Below, piece by piece: positions 8,300 to 17,278 of a stretch of DNA of 64,000 nt (the stretch's first letter is position 1; the number at the start of each line of letters is the position of its first letter). The translations under genes were made by a program, and so were the position numbers. Source of the DNA: Candidatus Pseudomonas phytovorans (GTDB lineage: Bacteria; Pseudomonadota; Gammaproteobacteria; Pseudomonadales; Pseudomonadaceae). A model generated the notes under the pieces. The model ran no database searches. It was not told the origin of the DNA and worked only from the letters and a program-made list of their open reading frames with translations. Where the stretch lies: the NCBI GenBank assembly GCA_029202525.1, contig CP119325.1, positions 3,012,001 to 3,076,000 on the forward strand. Direction: 5' to 3'.

Positions 8300-9634
8300 A
8301 TGTCCAGCACCACCCTGAATGCACCCACCCTCGACGGCACCGCGCCCAGCGCCGAACGCCAGGCCTTGCGCAAGGCCGCCCGGGCCAGTTTCATGGGCAA
8401 CTTTGTCGAGTGGTTCGACTACGCCGCCTACGGCTATCTGGCCACGATCATCGCCGCCACCTTTTTCCCGCAAACTGACAAGTCCACCGGCCTGCTGGCA
8501 ACCTTCGCCGTGTTTGCCCTGTCCTTCCTGGTGCGCCCGCTGGGCGGCATCGTCTGGGGGCACTTTGGCGACCGTCATGGCCGGCGCAACGCACTGTCGT
8601 GGTCGATCCTGATCATGTCGGTGTCCACCTTCTGCATCGGCCTGCTGCCGGGTTATGCGCAAATCGGCCTGTGGGCGCCGGCCCTGCTGTTGCTGATTCG
8701 TCTGGTGCAGGGCTTTTCTGCCTCGGGTGAGTACGCCGGTGCTGCGGCGTTTCTTGCCGAATACGCGCCGCCTGGCCGGCGTGGCCTGTACACCAGCATC
8801 GTGCCGGCCAGCACGGCGGCTGGGCTGCTGTTCGGTGCGGCGTTCGTGGCGGTGCTGCATGAGCTGCTCAGCAGCGAAGCCCTGCATGAATGGGGCTGGC
8901 GCCTGCCCTTCCTGCTGGCGGCACCGTTCGGCCTGGTGGGGCGCTATATCCGCATGAGCCTGCAGGACACGCCCAAGTTTCTGGAAATGGAACAGCGCCT
9001 GGAACACAAGGCCGGCATGGCCCCGATGCCGCTGCGCGAACTGATGGGCCAGCACCGCCGCAGCCTGGCCATCGGCATTGGCGTTACCTGCCTGAACGCG
9101 GTGGCGTTCTACCTGCTGCTCAGCTATATGCCGACCTACCTGTCCACCGAGATGGGCATGAGCGAGCGGGATTCATTCATTGCTTCTACGGTATCGCTGG
9201 CGACCTACATTGGCTTGATCTTCCTGATGGGGCGGCTGTCCGACCGGTTCGGCCGCAAGACCATGCTGGTGGTGGCGTCGCTGTTGTTCCTGGGGCTGAC
9301 CGTGCCGTTGTTTCGCCTGCTGGACGGGCAGCCGCTGCTGGTCATCCTGGCGATCCAGATTTGCTTCGGGGCGATACTGGCCATGAACGACGGGACCTTG
9401 CCCTGCCTGCTGGCCGAGATATTCCCGACCCGGGTGCGATTCAGTGGGTTTGCCCTGAGCTTCAATGTGGCCAATGCGCTGTTTGGCGGGACCGCACCCT
9501 TCATTGCCACCTGGTTGATCCAGGTGACCGGCAGCAAGCTGGCACCGGCAGGGTATTTGCTGGCGGCAGCACTGGTGGCGCTGGTGGCCATGCTGATGTG
9601 TAGGGAAACTGCGCACTCGGCTCTGGAAGACTGA
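8300..9634 (+). CDS. MFS transporter of the metabolite:H+ symporter family, likely creatine uptake
   Basis: This 444-aa protein has 12 predicted membrane segments and the sugar/metabolite symporter signatures: NFVEWFDYAAYGYLA near residue 34, the loop motif GHFGDRHGRRNAL near residue 91, and GRLSDRFGRKTML in the second half. It belongs to the MHS group (alpha-ketoglutarate, shikimate and osmolyte symporters). It lies between creatinase and the CahR-like regulator, which points to uptake of creatine or a related guanidino compound. That substrate is inferred from position only. Confidence 0.88.
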   Translation: MSSTTLNAPTLDGTAPSAERQALRKAARASFMGNFVEWFDYAAYGYLATIIAATFFPQTDKSTGLLATFAVFALSFLVRPLGGIVWGHFGDRHGRRNALSWSILIMSVSTFCIGLLPGYAQIGLWAPALLLLIRLVQGFSASGEYAGAAAFLAEYAPPGRRGLYTSIVPASTAAGLLFGAAFVAVLHELLSSEALHEWGWRLPFLLAAPFGLVGRYIRMSLQDTPKFLEMEQRLEHKAGMAPMPLRELMGQHRRSLAIGIGVTCLNAVAFYLLLSYMPTYLSTEMGMSERDSFIASTVSLATYIGLIFLMGRLSDRFGRKTMLVVASLLFLGLTVPLFRLLDGQPLLVILAIQICFGAILAMNDGTLPCLLAEIFPTRVRFSGFALSFNVANALFGGTAPFIATWLIQVTGSKLAPAGYLLAAALVALVAMLMCRETAHSALED

Positions 9635-9646
9635 TCAGCCTGTACC

Positions 9647-9740
9647 GGCCTCTTCGCGGGCTCGCCCGCTCCCACAGGATTTGCGCTGCCTTCAGGATTG
9701 GCGCAATTACTGTGGGAGCGGGCGAGCCCGCGAAGAGGCC
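9647..9740. repeat. REP pair (REPIN) between the MFS gene and cahR
   Basis: Two inverted REP units lie between the convergent stops of the transporter and the regulator. The hairpin arms run from ggcctcttcgcgggctcgcc to its complement and may help end both transcripts. Confidence 0.9.
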
Positions 9741-9764
9741 GGTAAGGCCGGTGCAAGCCATGAG

Positions 9765-10772
9765 TCAGTGCAAAGAAGCCTGCCGCCGCTCCCCCAGTGG
9801 CGATAAACCGAAGAACCGGCTGTAACTCTTGGAAAAATGCGCCGGCGAGCTGAACCCGCAGGCCAGCGCCACCTCGCGCACCTGCACATCACTGCGCAGC
9901 AGCAACTCCCGCGCCCGCGACAGCCGCAGCTCCAGATAGTACTGGCTGGGTGTGCGCTGCAAGTATTTGTGGAACAACCGCTCCAGCTGACGCACAGTCA
10001 CTTCATTGAGGCTTGCCAGCTCTTCCAGCCCCAGGGGTTCTTCCAGGTTGGCCTCCATGATCGCCACCACCTGGCTCAGCTTGGGTTGGGCGCTGCCAAG
10101 CAGGGTGCGCAGCGGTACCCGCTGGCGCTCGCGTTCGCCCCGCACCCGGTCACAGAGCAACAGCTCGGCCGCCTTCGCCGCGATGTCCTGGCCGCCGGGT
10201 TCGCGGGCCACCAGTTGCAGCATCATGTCCATGGCTGCCACACCGCCCGAGCAGGTATAACGGTCGCGGTCCAGTTCGAACAGCTGGCTGGAAATGACAA
10301 TGCCAGGGAAGTGCGCCTGCAATGTCGGCAGGTCTTCCCAGTGGATGGTGCAGCGGTAGCCTTTGAGCAGTTCGGCCTTGGCCAGCAGGTAGCTGCCGGT
10401 GCAGATACCGCCCAATGGCAGGTGCTGGCGGGCCAGCTTGCGCAACCAGTCGATCAGCGGGCGGCTACTACGGCCACGGTCGATCGGGTTGGCGCCAACC
10501 ACCAGCAGCGCGTCCAGCCCGGGGGCGTTGGCGATGCTGTAGTCGGGCAGTACGCGCATCCCGTTGCTGGCAACCACGGGGGCATCGTCCGCGGCAATCA
10601 GCACGCTGCGAAACAGTGGCTTGCGCGCCGCCAGGTTGGCCATGCGCAGTGTCTCCACCGCGGATGCCAGGCCGATGGTGGTGAAATTGGGCAATATCAG
10701 AAAGCCGAAGGTCTTTACGGAACAACTCTTTACAATAGACGGCGATAGGTTTGCAGAAGCGGGGTGGACCAT
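9765..10772 (-). CDS. cahR: GATase1-like AraC-family regulator, CahR-like
   Basis: This 335-aa protein has an N-terminal DJ-1/PfpI (class I amidotransferase-like) domain, with the nucleophile-elbow segment GGICTGSYLLAKAELL, and a C-terminal AraC/XylS DNA-binding domain (LRLSRARELLLRSDVQVREVA and the FSSPAHFSKSY helix). Such GATR regulators sense amine compounds. In P. putida KT2440 the GATR beside creatinase is CahR, the creatine-responsive activator of creA. The gene order creA, transporter, regulator is the same here. The ATG at 10772 follows AGGA; the frame is open some 66 codons upstream, but that part is not family-like. Confidence 0.88.
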   Translation of the reverse strand: MVHPASANLSPSIVKSCSVKTFGFLILPNFTTIGLASAVETLRMANLAARKPLFRSVLIAADDAPVVASNGMRVLPDYSIANAPGLDALLVVGANPIDRGRSSRPLIDWLRKLARQHLPLGGICTGSYLLAKAELLKGYRCTIHWEDLPTLQAHFPGIVISSQLFELDRDRYTCSGGVAAMDMMLQLVAREPGGQDIAAKAAELLLCDRVRGERERQRVPLRTLLGSAQPKLSQVVAIMEANLEEPLGLEELASLNEVTVRQLERLFHKYLQRTPSQYYLELRLSRARELLLRSDVQVREVALACGFSSPAHFSKSYSRFFGLSPLGERRQASLH

Positions 10773-10953
10773 TGCGCTGTTCCTGTGCAAGCTGAGGCAT
10801 AGTTCGTCAGGGGCAGTGAGAAAATACAGCCTCGCGTGGTTCTTGTTTTTATGGGTCGTTGCCGGGTCGATCTTACACCCAGGGCGCAGCGGCCAGGAAT
10901 GGCTCCGCCGGCTGGCAGGGCCGACAGTGATTGCACACAGAAGGTGATCGTTC

Positions 10954-12282
10954 GTGAACCCCGAATCCATGCTGGCGGCATTGCCAGGCTACGCCCTGTC
11001 GCCCGAGTCGATCCAGGTGCTGCCCGATGCCAAGGCCTACCGCGCCTGCTTGCTCGAACGCATCCGCGCTGCGGCCCGGCGCATCGTCATCGTCGCGCTG
11101 TACCTGCAGGAAGACGAGGCCGGCCAGGAAGTGCTCGATGCCTTGTACCAGGCCAAGGCCGAGCGGCCAGGCCTGGAAATCACCATCGTGGTCGACTGGT
11201 TCCGTGCCCGCCGTGGTCTGTTGGGGGGCGGGCGTCAGCCGGGTAACGCCGCGTGGTACCAGGCCCAACGCCAGTTGCGCGGGCTGGATATCGTCATTCA
11301 CGGGGTGCCGGTACAGACCCGCGAGCTGTTCGGCGTGTTGCACCTGAAGGGCAGCATCATCGACGACTGCGTGATCTACACCGGCGCCAGCCTGAACAAC
11401 GTCTACCTGCACCGCTTCGACCGCTATCGCCTGGACCGCTACCACCTGTTCCAGTCGCCGGGGCTGGCAGACGCCATGGTCGACCTGGTACAGCGCCTGC
11501 TGCACCACACCGCCACACCGCGCCTGGACTTGCCTGCGCCACCCGCCACCCGTAGCCTGCGCGGCGACATCCGGCGCTTGCGCGCGCGGTTGCGGCGCAT
11601 GGCTTACGAGGCGCCAGCCAGCGTGGCAGGGCAGGGGCTGCGGGTGATCCCGCTGTTGGGCGTAGGCCGTGGTAACCCGTTGAACCGGGCGATGTGCGCC
11701 TTGTTGGCGGCGGCGCGCACGCAACTCATCATCAGCACGCCGTACTTCAACCCGCCGCGGGTGGTGATGCGCGAGCTTGACCATGCGCTGGCGCGGGGCG
11801 TGCAAGTTGAGCTGATTGTCGGTGATCGCACGGCCAACGACTTTTATATCGCCCCCGGTGAGCCGTTCAGTGCCAGTGGTGCCTTGCCTTATCTGTACGA
11901 AGATAACCTGCGTACCTTCGCCCGGCGCCGCCATGCCGAGATTGCCAGCGGCCAGTTGCAGGTGCGCATCTGGAACGATCCCGGGCATACCTTCCACGCC
12001 AAGGGCGTGTGGGTCGACCAACGCTATTCGCTGCTGACCGGCAACAACCTGAACCCGCGCGGGTTCAACCTGGACCTGGAAAACGGCCTGCTGATCGATG
12101 ACCCGCAAGGGCAATGGCTGGCACCACGGGAAGCGGAGCTGACCGCTCTACGCCGACATGCGCCAAAAATTGGCTCGGCAGAGGCGCTGGGGGTGAAGGC
12201 CGAGCACCCCAAGGAAGTACGCAAGTTGCTGCGGCGGTTGCGCTTTAGCCGGTTGGAGCCTTTGATCAAGCGGGTGCTCTGA
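10954..12282 (+). CDS. pssA: CDP-diacylglycerol-serine O-phosphatidyltransferase, PLD type
   Basis: This 442-aa protein resembles E. coli PssA along its whole length. It has two phospholipase-D HxK active sites: H130-L-K132 (in FGVLHLKGSIIDD) and HAKGVWVD near residue 350, followed by TGNNLNPR. It makes phosphatidylserine, the precursor of phosphatidylethanolamine, at the membrane surface. The start is a GTG behind AAGG; an ATG five codons later (10969) is the alternative. The promoter region is shared with the divergent cahR. The C-terminus is rich in arginine and lysine, as in E. coli PssA. Confidence 0.93.
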   Translation: MNPESMLAALPGYALSPESIQVLPDAKAYRACLLERIRAAARRIVIVALYLQEDEAGQEVLDALYQAKAERPGLEITIVVDWFRARRGLLGGGRQPGNAAWYQAQRQLRGLDIVIHGVPVQTRELFGVLHLKGSIIDDCVIYTGASLNNVYLHRFDRYRLDRYHLFQSPGLADAMVDLVQRLLHHTATPRLDLPAPPATRSLRGDIRRLRARLRRMAYEAPASVAGQGLRVIPLLGVGRGNPLNRAMCALLAAARTQLIISTPYFNPPRVVMRELDHALARGVQVELIVGDRTANDFYIAPGEPFSASGALPYLYEDNLRTFARRRHAEIASGQLQVRIWNDPGHTFHAKGVWVDQRYSLLTGNNLNPRGFNLDLENGLLIDDPQGQWLAPREAELTALRRHAPKIGSAEALGVKAEHPKEVRKLLRRLRFSRLEPLIKRVL

Positions 12283-12301
12283 TGGTTTGCCTGGCGCGCC
12301 C

Positions 12302-13267
12302 CTACAGGGATCGCGCCGGGCCGCTCAACGTAGCTACCTCCACCTCCTTCTTGCTTCGCGGTTTGAGCCGCGACACGGCAAACAGCACCACTGTCAGCCC
12401 GACCACCTGGTACAGGGAAATCTCTTCACTCAAAAGTGCCCATGACGCCAACACCGTCAGCACCGGCCCCAGGTTGCCCACCGCCGCCGTATGGGTAGGC
12501 CCCAGCCGCTGGATCGCCAGCGCCACCCAGTAAATCGGCAGCACCGTGGAAAACACCGCCATCAACCCGGCATTGGCCCACACTGCGCCGGGCAATTGCC
12601 ACAACTGCCCGACGGGGGCTACCAGCAGGTAATGCGCCAACACCATCAGCGAGGACGCGGTGCCGCACAACCCGGCCAGGCGCATCGAGCCCATGCGTTT
12701 GAGCATCATCCCGGTACCGGCGTAGTAAAGTGCGTAGGTCACGGCACTGGCAAACACCCACAGCGAGCCCAGCACCACCTGCTGGCCTACCCCTGCGACA
12801 CTGATGTCATGCACAAAGGCGATGCCCAGACCCAGGTAGCACAGGCCCATGGCCGACAAGGTGCGCAGGCTTGGCCGTTCACGCAGGGCGATGGCCTGGA
12901 ACACCAGCACCAGTGTCGGGTAGGTGAACAGAATCAGCCGTTCGAGCCCGGCACTGATGTACTGCAAGCCATAGAAATCGAACAGGCTGGCCAGGTAATA
13001 GCCGAGCAGCCCAAGCAAGGCCACACGCAAACCGTCGCCCAGATTGAGAGGGGCGCTGCCCTGGCTACGGCTGGCCCATACCAACCAGGCGAACAACGGC
13101 AGCGCCAGCCCCATGCGCATGGCCAAAAGGCTGATGGCGTCCACCGGCCCGGCAGCGTAGGCGAGCTTGACGAAAATGGCCTTGAAGCTGAAGCCAAGGG
13201 CGGCCAGTACGGCGTACAAGGCGCCGCTCTGCATCTGGCGTTGAATCAGGCTGCGTAATGCGTTCAT
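12302..13267 (-). CDS. EamA/DMT-family membrane transporter
   Basis: This 321-aa protein has ten hydrophobic segments arranged as two EamA repeats, typical of the drug/metabolite transporter superfamily of small-molecule exporters. The substrate is unknown. It ends 19 nt from the convergent pssA and is divergent from a LysR-type gene. This arrangement suggests that the LysR regulator controls the exporter. Confidence 0.85.
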   Translation of the reverse strand: MNALRSLIQRQMQSGALYAVLAALGFSFKAIFVKLAYAAGPVDAISLLAMRMGLALPLFAWLVWASRSQGSAPLNLGDGLRVALLGLLGYYLASLFDFYGLQYISAGLERLILFTYPTLVLVFQAIALRERPSLRTLSAMGLCYLGLGIAFVHDISVAGVGQQVVLGSLWVFASAVTYALYYAGTGMMLKRMGSMRLAGLCGTASSLMVLAHYLLVAPVGQLWQLPGAVWANAGLMAVFSTVLPIYWVALAIQRLGPTHTAAVGNLGPVLTVLASWALLSEEISLYQVVGLTVVLFAVSRLKPRSKKEVEVATLSGPARSL

Positions 13268-13369
13268 GGAGTACCTGCGGCAGAAGAAAGGCAGGGCTTA
13301 TTCTGAACAGAAGGCCGTTGCGCTAGAATCGCTTTTTATCGAATAGGGTCTTCTGTTTTGGAGAAAGGC

Positions 13370-14293
13370 ATGCGATTCGATCTGACTGACCTGCGCTTGC
13401 TGATGGCTATTGCCGCCACCGGTAGCCTGAGCAAGGCCGCTACGACCTTTCCGGTGGCCGTATCGGCTGCCAGTACTCGTCTGCGTCTGCTCGAAGAGCG
13501 CTGTGGCCTGGTGTTGTTCACCCGCAAGGCCGATGGCATGCAACTGACGCCTTCCGGGCGCCTGATGCTGGAGGGGGCGCGCAATGTGCTCGGCGAAGCG
13601 CAAAAACTGCAAGAGACCTTGCAGCAAATGGCTGGTGAGCAGCGCATCACCTTGCGTCTGGCGGCTTCGACGGTGGCCAACAGCACATTGTTGCCAGCAA
13701 TACTGGGGCCGTTTCTGGCAGATTACCCGGAAGTCGACCTGCAACTGATGGAGCACAAGAGCGTGGACGTGCTGCGGGTGGTGCTGGCCAACGAGTGCGA
13801 GATTGGTGTGTACGACGGCATCCTGCCCAGCGGGGGTGTGGTATCGCTGCCGTTTCGCACCGAGCGGCTGGTGATGCTGGTGCCCACCGACCATCCCCTG
13901 GCCGGGCGCGAGCAACTGCGTCTGGTCGATGCCTTGGGCTACGCGTTCATCTGCCTTCCGGCTGGGCGGCCGATGCAGCGCTTTGTCGAGGAACTGGCGA
14001 TGAACCTGGCCATGCCGCTGAAGGTACGTGTGCGGGCCCCCAGCTTCGAGGCCATCGCGCAACTGGTGGCACAGCGTGCGGGCGTGGCCATGCTGCCTGA
14101 AACCGCCGCCGTACGCGCCGAGCAGGAATTGCCGGTGCGCCGGGTGGCCCTGGCGCAAAGCTGGGCCACCCTTGAACTGCGCCTGTGTTTCCGTGACTGG
14201 GAGCGCCTGAGCTCACACGGGCGGCAGCTGGTGAGCTTTTTGTCGGGGCGGCAGTTGACTGCCCCTGCTGCGGGTGATCGCCATGAAGGGTGA
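13370..14293 (+). CDS. LysR-family transcriptional regulator
   Basis: The 307-aa protein has an N-terminal LysR helix-turn-helix (LRLLMAIAATGSLSKAATTF ... SAASTRLRLLEERCG) and a periplasmic-binding-like effector domain. The ATG at 13370 sits 4 nt after GGAGAAA; an upstream TTG in frame is less likely. It is divergent from the EamA exporter with a 102-nt shared promoter region, the usual arrangement for a LysR regulator and its target. The effector is unknown. Confidence 0.88.
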   Translation: MRFDLTDLRLLMAIAATGSLSKAATTFPVAVSAASTRLRLLEERCGLVLFTRKADGMQLTPSGRLMLEGARNVLGEAQKLQETLQQMAGEQRITLRLAASTVANSTLLPAILGPFLADYPEVDLQLMEHKSVDVLRVVLANECEIGVYDGILPSGGVVSLPFRTERLVMLVPTDHPLAGREQLRLVDALGYAFICLPAGRPMQRFVEELAMNLAMPLKVRVRAPSFEAIAQLVAQRAGVAMLPETAAVRAEQELPVRRVALAQSWATLELRLCFRDWERLSSHGRQLVSFLSGRQLTAPAAGDRHEG

Positions 14294-14469
14294 CTGATCG
14301 TCAGCTCAGCTACCCAGCAGACGGTGATATCAATATGATATCTAGCTTGAGGGGCAGCCTTGACGTCGAGCCATGATTTACAGGCTCCTGACCAAGGCCT
14401 CTCTGAAAAGTCATCACAAGCGCATACAATCGCGCCTTTTCCTCGTTAACCAGATAGGCCAAAGCGTAT

Positions 14470-15636
14470 ATGGCGCTAGACCCACCCACGATGCTGACCA
14501 TTTCGGTCGCCCTGGCAGCAGCGGCTGCCCTGTATTTGGCGATTGAATGGCGCAGTGTCCGCGAGCCCTCGTTGCTGTTCTGGAGCGCGGGTTTCGCCAC
14601 CATCACTGTCGGTTGCATCCTGGCCTTGCTGCGCGGGATCGGTTTGCTGTTCATCGGCATCTGGTTTGCCAACGGATTGTTGGTAGTAGCGCACGCGTTT
14701 TTCCTGATGGGCGTGTTGCGTTTTACCCAGGACCGCCTGTCGCGGGCCTGGCTGATGATTGTGCTTGTCTGGTTCACCTTGCTGTTGCTGCCTGTGGGGC
14801 CACAGTGGTCGAAAGTAATGCTGATGGTCAACTCGTTGCTGATAGCGGCGTTGACGCTCAAGGCCAGCTTCCTGTTGCGTCCCCACGGCAAGTCGTTGAG
14901 CGTCGGCGCCGTGCAGCTGCGTTACGTATTGCTGATTCATGGGCTGTTCTATGTGGTCAAGGCGATCATTGCGATTGCACCGGGTACCTTGATCGACCTC
15001 GCCACCTTTGGCGGGATGATCATTCAGGTTTCTTTGGTTGAGGGGGCGATGGCGATCATGCTGATTGCCTTGTCGATGACCGGTACCGTGCGCTATCGGC
15101 GCGAGGAGCGGATTGCTCGGCTGGCAGCCCGCGACCCGTTGACCGCGCTTTACAACCGGCGTGCGCTGGAGGTACGGGCGGAGTACTTCTTCAAGGATGT
15201 CAGCCCGGCACAGCCCGGTGCGTTGCTGTTGATCGACATCGACAACTTCAAGCTCGTCAACGACTTGCACGGGCATATTGCCGGGGATCGGTTGCTGATT
15301 GCCCTGAGCGAGATGATTCGCACAGTGCTGCCCGAGCGCGCGCTGGCCGCGCGGCTGGGCGGCGATGAATTCGTCATCTTGTTGAGTGGGGCGAGTAGCG
15401 AGCGGGTGATTGAGCTGGGCGGGCTGTTGCGCGAGCAGTTTCAGCAGTATGCCGCCAAGACCGTGCCTACGCCCCAGGCCGTCACCTTGAGCATCGGCGT
15501 CAACCTGTTCGAACACCCGCCGGCGAGCCTGGCGGCGTTGATCGAGCAGGGGGATGTGGCCTTGTACCAGTCCAAGCGCAGTGGGCGCGACAGTATCCGG
15601 TTTGTCGAGCGGCCGGTGGTAGACCTTAACCAGTAG
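14470..15636 (+). CDS. Membrane-anchored GGDEF protein (diguanylate cyclase)
   Basis: In this 388-aa protein the first ~210 residues hold six or more hydrophobic segments, and the C-terminal ~170 residues form a GGDEF domain. The signature RLGGDEFVIL is intact, as are the metal/nucleotide residues DIDNFKLVND, so cyclic-di-GMP synthesis is likely. The expected inhibitory RxxD motif just before GGDEF is missing (RALA is present), so product inhibition through that site is not expected. No good ribosome site is seen before the chosen ATG; 14491 is an alternative start. Confidence 0.88.
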   Translation: MALDPPTMLTISVALAAAAALYLAIEWRSVREPSLLFWSAGFATITVGCILALLRGIGLLFIGIWFANGLLVVAHAFFLMGVLRFTQDRLSRAWLMIVLVWFTLLLLPVGPQWSKVMLMVNSLLIAALTLKASFLLRPHGKSLSVGAVQLRYVLLIHGLFYVVKAIIAIAPGTLIDLATFGGMIIQVSLVEGAMAIMLIALSMTGTVRYRREERIARLAARDPLTALYNRRALEVRAEYFFKDVSPAQPGALLLIDIDNFKLVNDLHGHIAGDRLLIALSEMIRTVLPERALAARLGGDEFVILLSGASSERVIELGGLLREQFQQYAAKTVPTPQAVTLSIGVNLFEHPPASLAALIEQGDVALYQSKRSGRDSIRFVERPVVDLNQ

Positions 15637-15642
15637 ACTCAT

Positions 15643-15661
15643 GGGGCTGCTTTGCAGCCCC
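15643..15661 (+). terminator. Hairpin after the GGDEF gene
   Basis: ggggctgc-ttt-gcagcccc is a perfect 8-bp stem located 7 nt past the GGDEF stop, between it and the convergent ppnN. There is no long T-run on either side. Confidence 0.45.
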
Positions 15662-15694
15662 AATGGCCTGAAGATTACTGATTAAGCAGGAGGG

Positions 15695-17068
15695 TCAGGT
15701 CACGACCTGGTAGCAAGGTACATACGCTGCGCCGCCGGGCAGTTTCATGCGGTGCTGATCGACGAAGGCCTGCAGCAGCCGGCCGAGTGGGTCCAGAATG
15801 ACACTGTCGCCACGGATCTGGTACGGCCCGTGTTCTTCGATCAGGCGAATGCCCTTGTCCTTCACGTTCCCCGCAACCACACCGGAAAACGCCCGGCGCA
15901 GGTTGGCCGCCAGTTCATGGGGTGGCAGTTCGCGGCGCAGGTCCAGCTCGGCCATGGCCTGGTGGGTGGGGTCGAACGGGCGCTGGAAGCTTTCCTCGAT
16001 CTTCAGCAGCCAGTTGAAGTGGAAGGCGTCGTTGCGCTCGCGGCGGAACTGCTTGACCGCCTTGAGCCCTTCGACCATGTGCCGGGCGACTTCCGCCGGG
16101 TCATCAATGATGATTTCGTACAAGCGGTGCGCCGCCTCGCCCAGGGTGGCGCCGACGAAGGCATGCAACTGTTGCAGGTAAGGCTCGGCGCTGCGCGGGC
16201 CGGTAAGCACCACCGGGAACGGCACGTCGTGGTTGTCCGGGTGCATGAGGATGCCCAGCAGGTACAGGAACTCCTCGGCCGTGCCGGCACCGCCCGGGAA
16301 GATGATGATGCCGTGACCGACACGCACGAAGGCTTCCAGACGCTTCTCGATGTCCGGCAGGATCACCAGTTCGTTGACGATCGGGTTGGGCGCCTCGGCG
16401 GCAATGATGCCCGGCTCGGTCAGGCCCAGGTAGCGGCTGCCATGCATGCGCTGCTTGGCGTGGGCGATGGTGGCGCCTTTCATCGGCCCCTTCATCACGC
16501 CCGGGCCGCAGCCGGTGCACACGTCCAGCTTGCGCAGGCCCAGCTCGTGGCCGACCTTCTTGGTGTACTGGTATTCTTCGGTGCTGATCGAGTGGCCACC
16601 CCAGCACACCACCATCTTCGGCTCTACACCCGGGCGCAGGGTGCGGGCGTTGCGCAGCAGGTGGAAGACGTAGTCGGTGATGCCCTGAGAGCTTTCCAGG
16701 TCGATGCGCTGGCTGGCCAGCTCGCTTTCGGTGTAGACGATGTCGCGCAGGGCGCTGAACAGCATTTCACGGGTGCTGGCGATCATTTCGCCATCGACGA
16801 AAGCGTCGGCCGGGGCATTTAGCAGCTCCAGGCGCACACCGCGGTCCTGTTGGTGGATTTTGACCTCGAAGTCTTTATAGGCCTCGAGAATCGTCTTGGC
16901 ATTGTCGACATGGGCGCCGGTGTTGAGGATGGCCAGGGCGCACTGGCGGAACAGGGTGTAAAGGCTACCGGTACCGACTTCACTCAGTTGCTGCACTTCA
17001 CGTTGTGACAGCGTTTCCAGGCTGCCTTTGGGGCTGACGGATGCATTGATGACATTGCGTTGAGGCAT
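15695..17068 (-). CDS. ppnN: Pyrimidine/purine nucleotide 5'-monophosphate nucleosidase PpnN
   Basis: This 457-aa protein matches the PpnN (formerly YgdH) family in length and layout. The central Rossmann-like LOG domain has the PGGAGTAEEFLYLLGIL motif (PGGxGTxxE) near residue 260. It is flanked by the DUF4478 N-terminal and DUF3412 C-terminal domains. It cleaves nucleoside monophosphates to base and ribose 5-phosphate; the E. coli enzyme is stimulated by (p)ppGpp. It is a single-gene unit followed by a convergent GGDEF gene. Confidence 0.94.
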   Translation of the reverse strand: MPQRNVINASVSPKGSLETLSQREVQQLSEVGTGSLYTLFRQCALAILNTGAHVDNAKTILEAYKDFEVKIHQQDRGVRLELLNAPADAFVDGEMIASTREMLFSALRDIVYTESELASQRIDLESSQGITDYVFHLLRNARTLRPGVEPKMVVCWGGHSISTEEYQYTKKVGHELGLRKLDVCTGCGPGVMKGPMKGATIAHAKQRMHGSRYLGLTEPGIIAAEAPNPIVNELVILPDIEKRLEAFVRVGHGIIIFPGGAGTAEEFLYLLGILMHPDNHDVPFPVVLTGPRSAEPYLQQLHAFVGATLGEAAHRLYEIIIDDPAEVARHMVEGLKAVKQFRRERNDAFHFNWLLKIEESFQRPFDPTHQAMAELDLRRELPPHELAANLRRAFSGVVAGNVKDKGIRLIEEHGPYQIRGDSVILDPLGRLLQAFVDQHRMKLPGGAAYVPCYQVVT

Positions 17069-17167
17069 CTAAGTCTTTCCTGTGCGGGTAAAACATCCTT
17101 CTTTGACAACACCATACCGAGAAATGTGGGCGGCAACGAGGGGGGCGAGGAAAAACCTTGAGACCGG

Positions 17168-17269
17168 GTTGGCTTCTTCGCGGGTGAACCCGCTCCCACA
17201 GGTCATGCGCTGCCTGTCAGACCTGCGCTGTACCTGTGGGAGCGGGCAAGCCCGCGAAAAAGCCAACCC
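17168..17269. repeat. REP pair between yeiH and ppnN
   Basis: Two inverted REP units with slightly diverged arms (ttggcttcttcgcgggtgaa versus the complement of ttgcccgcgaaaaagccaa) lie between two minus-strand genes. Confidence 0.85.
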
Positions 17270-17278
17270 GCTCTCACG

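Noticed and set aside
6884..9055. Very long open frame (over 700 codons) on the strand opposite creA and its transporter
   Set aside because: It is antisense to two genes with full family matches and is rich in His, Gln, Arg and Ala. It is a product of high-GC codon bias, not a gene.
14326..14342. gatatc-aatat-gatatc between the LysR gene and the GGDEF gene
   Set aside because: It is a direct and palindromic repeat but has no partner site elsewhere and no clear position relative to a promoter, so no role can be claimed.
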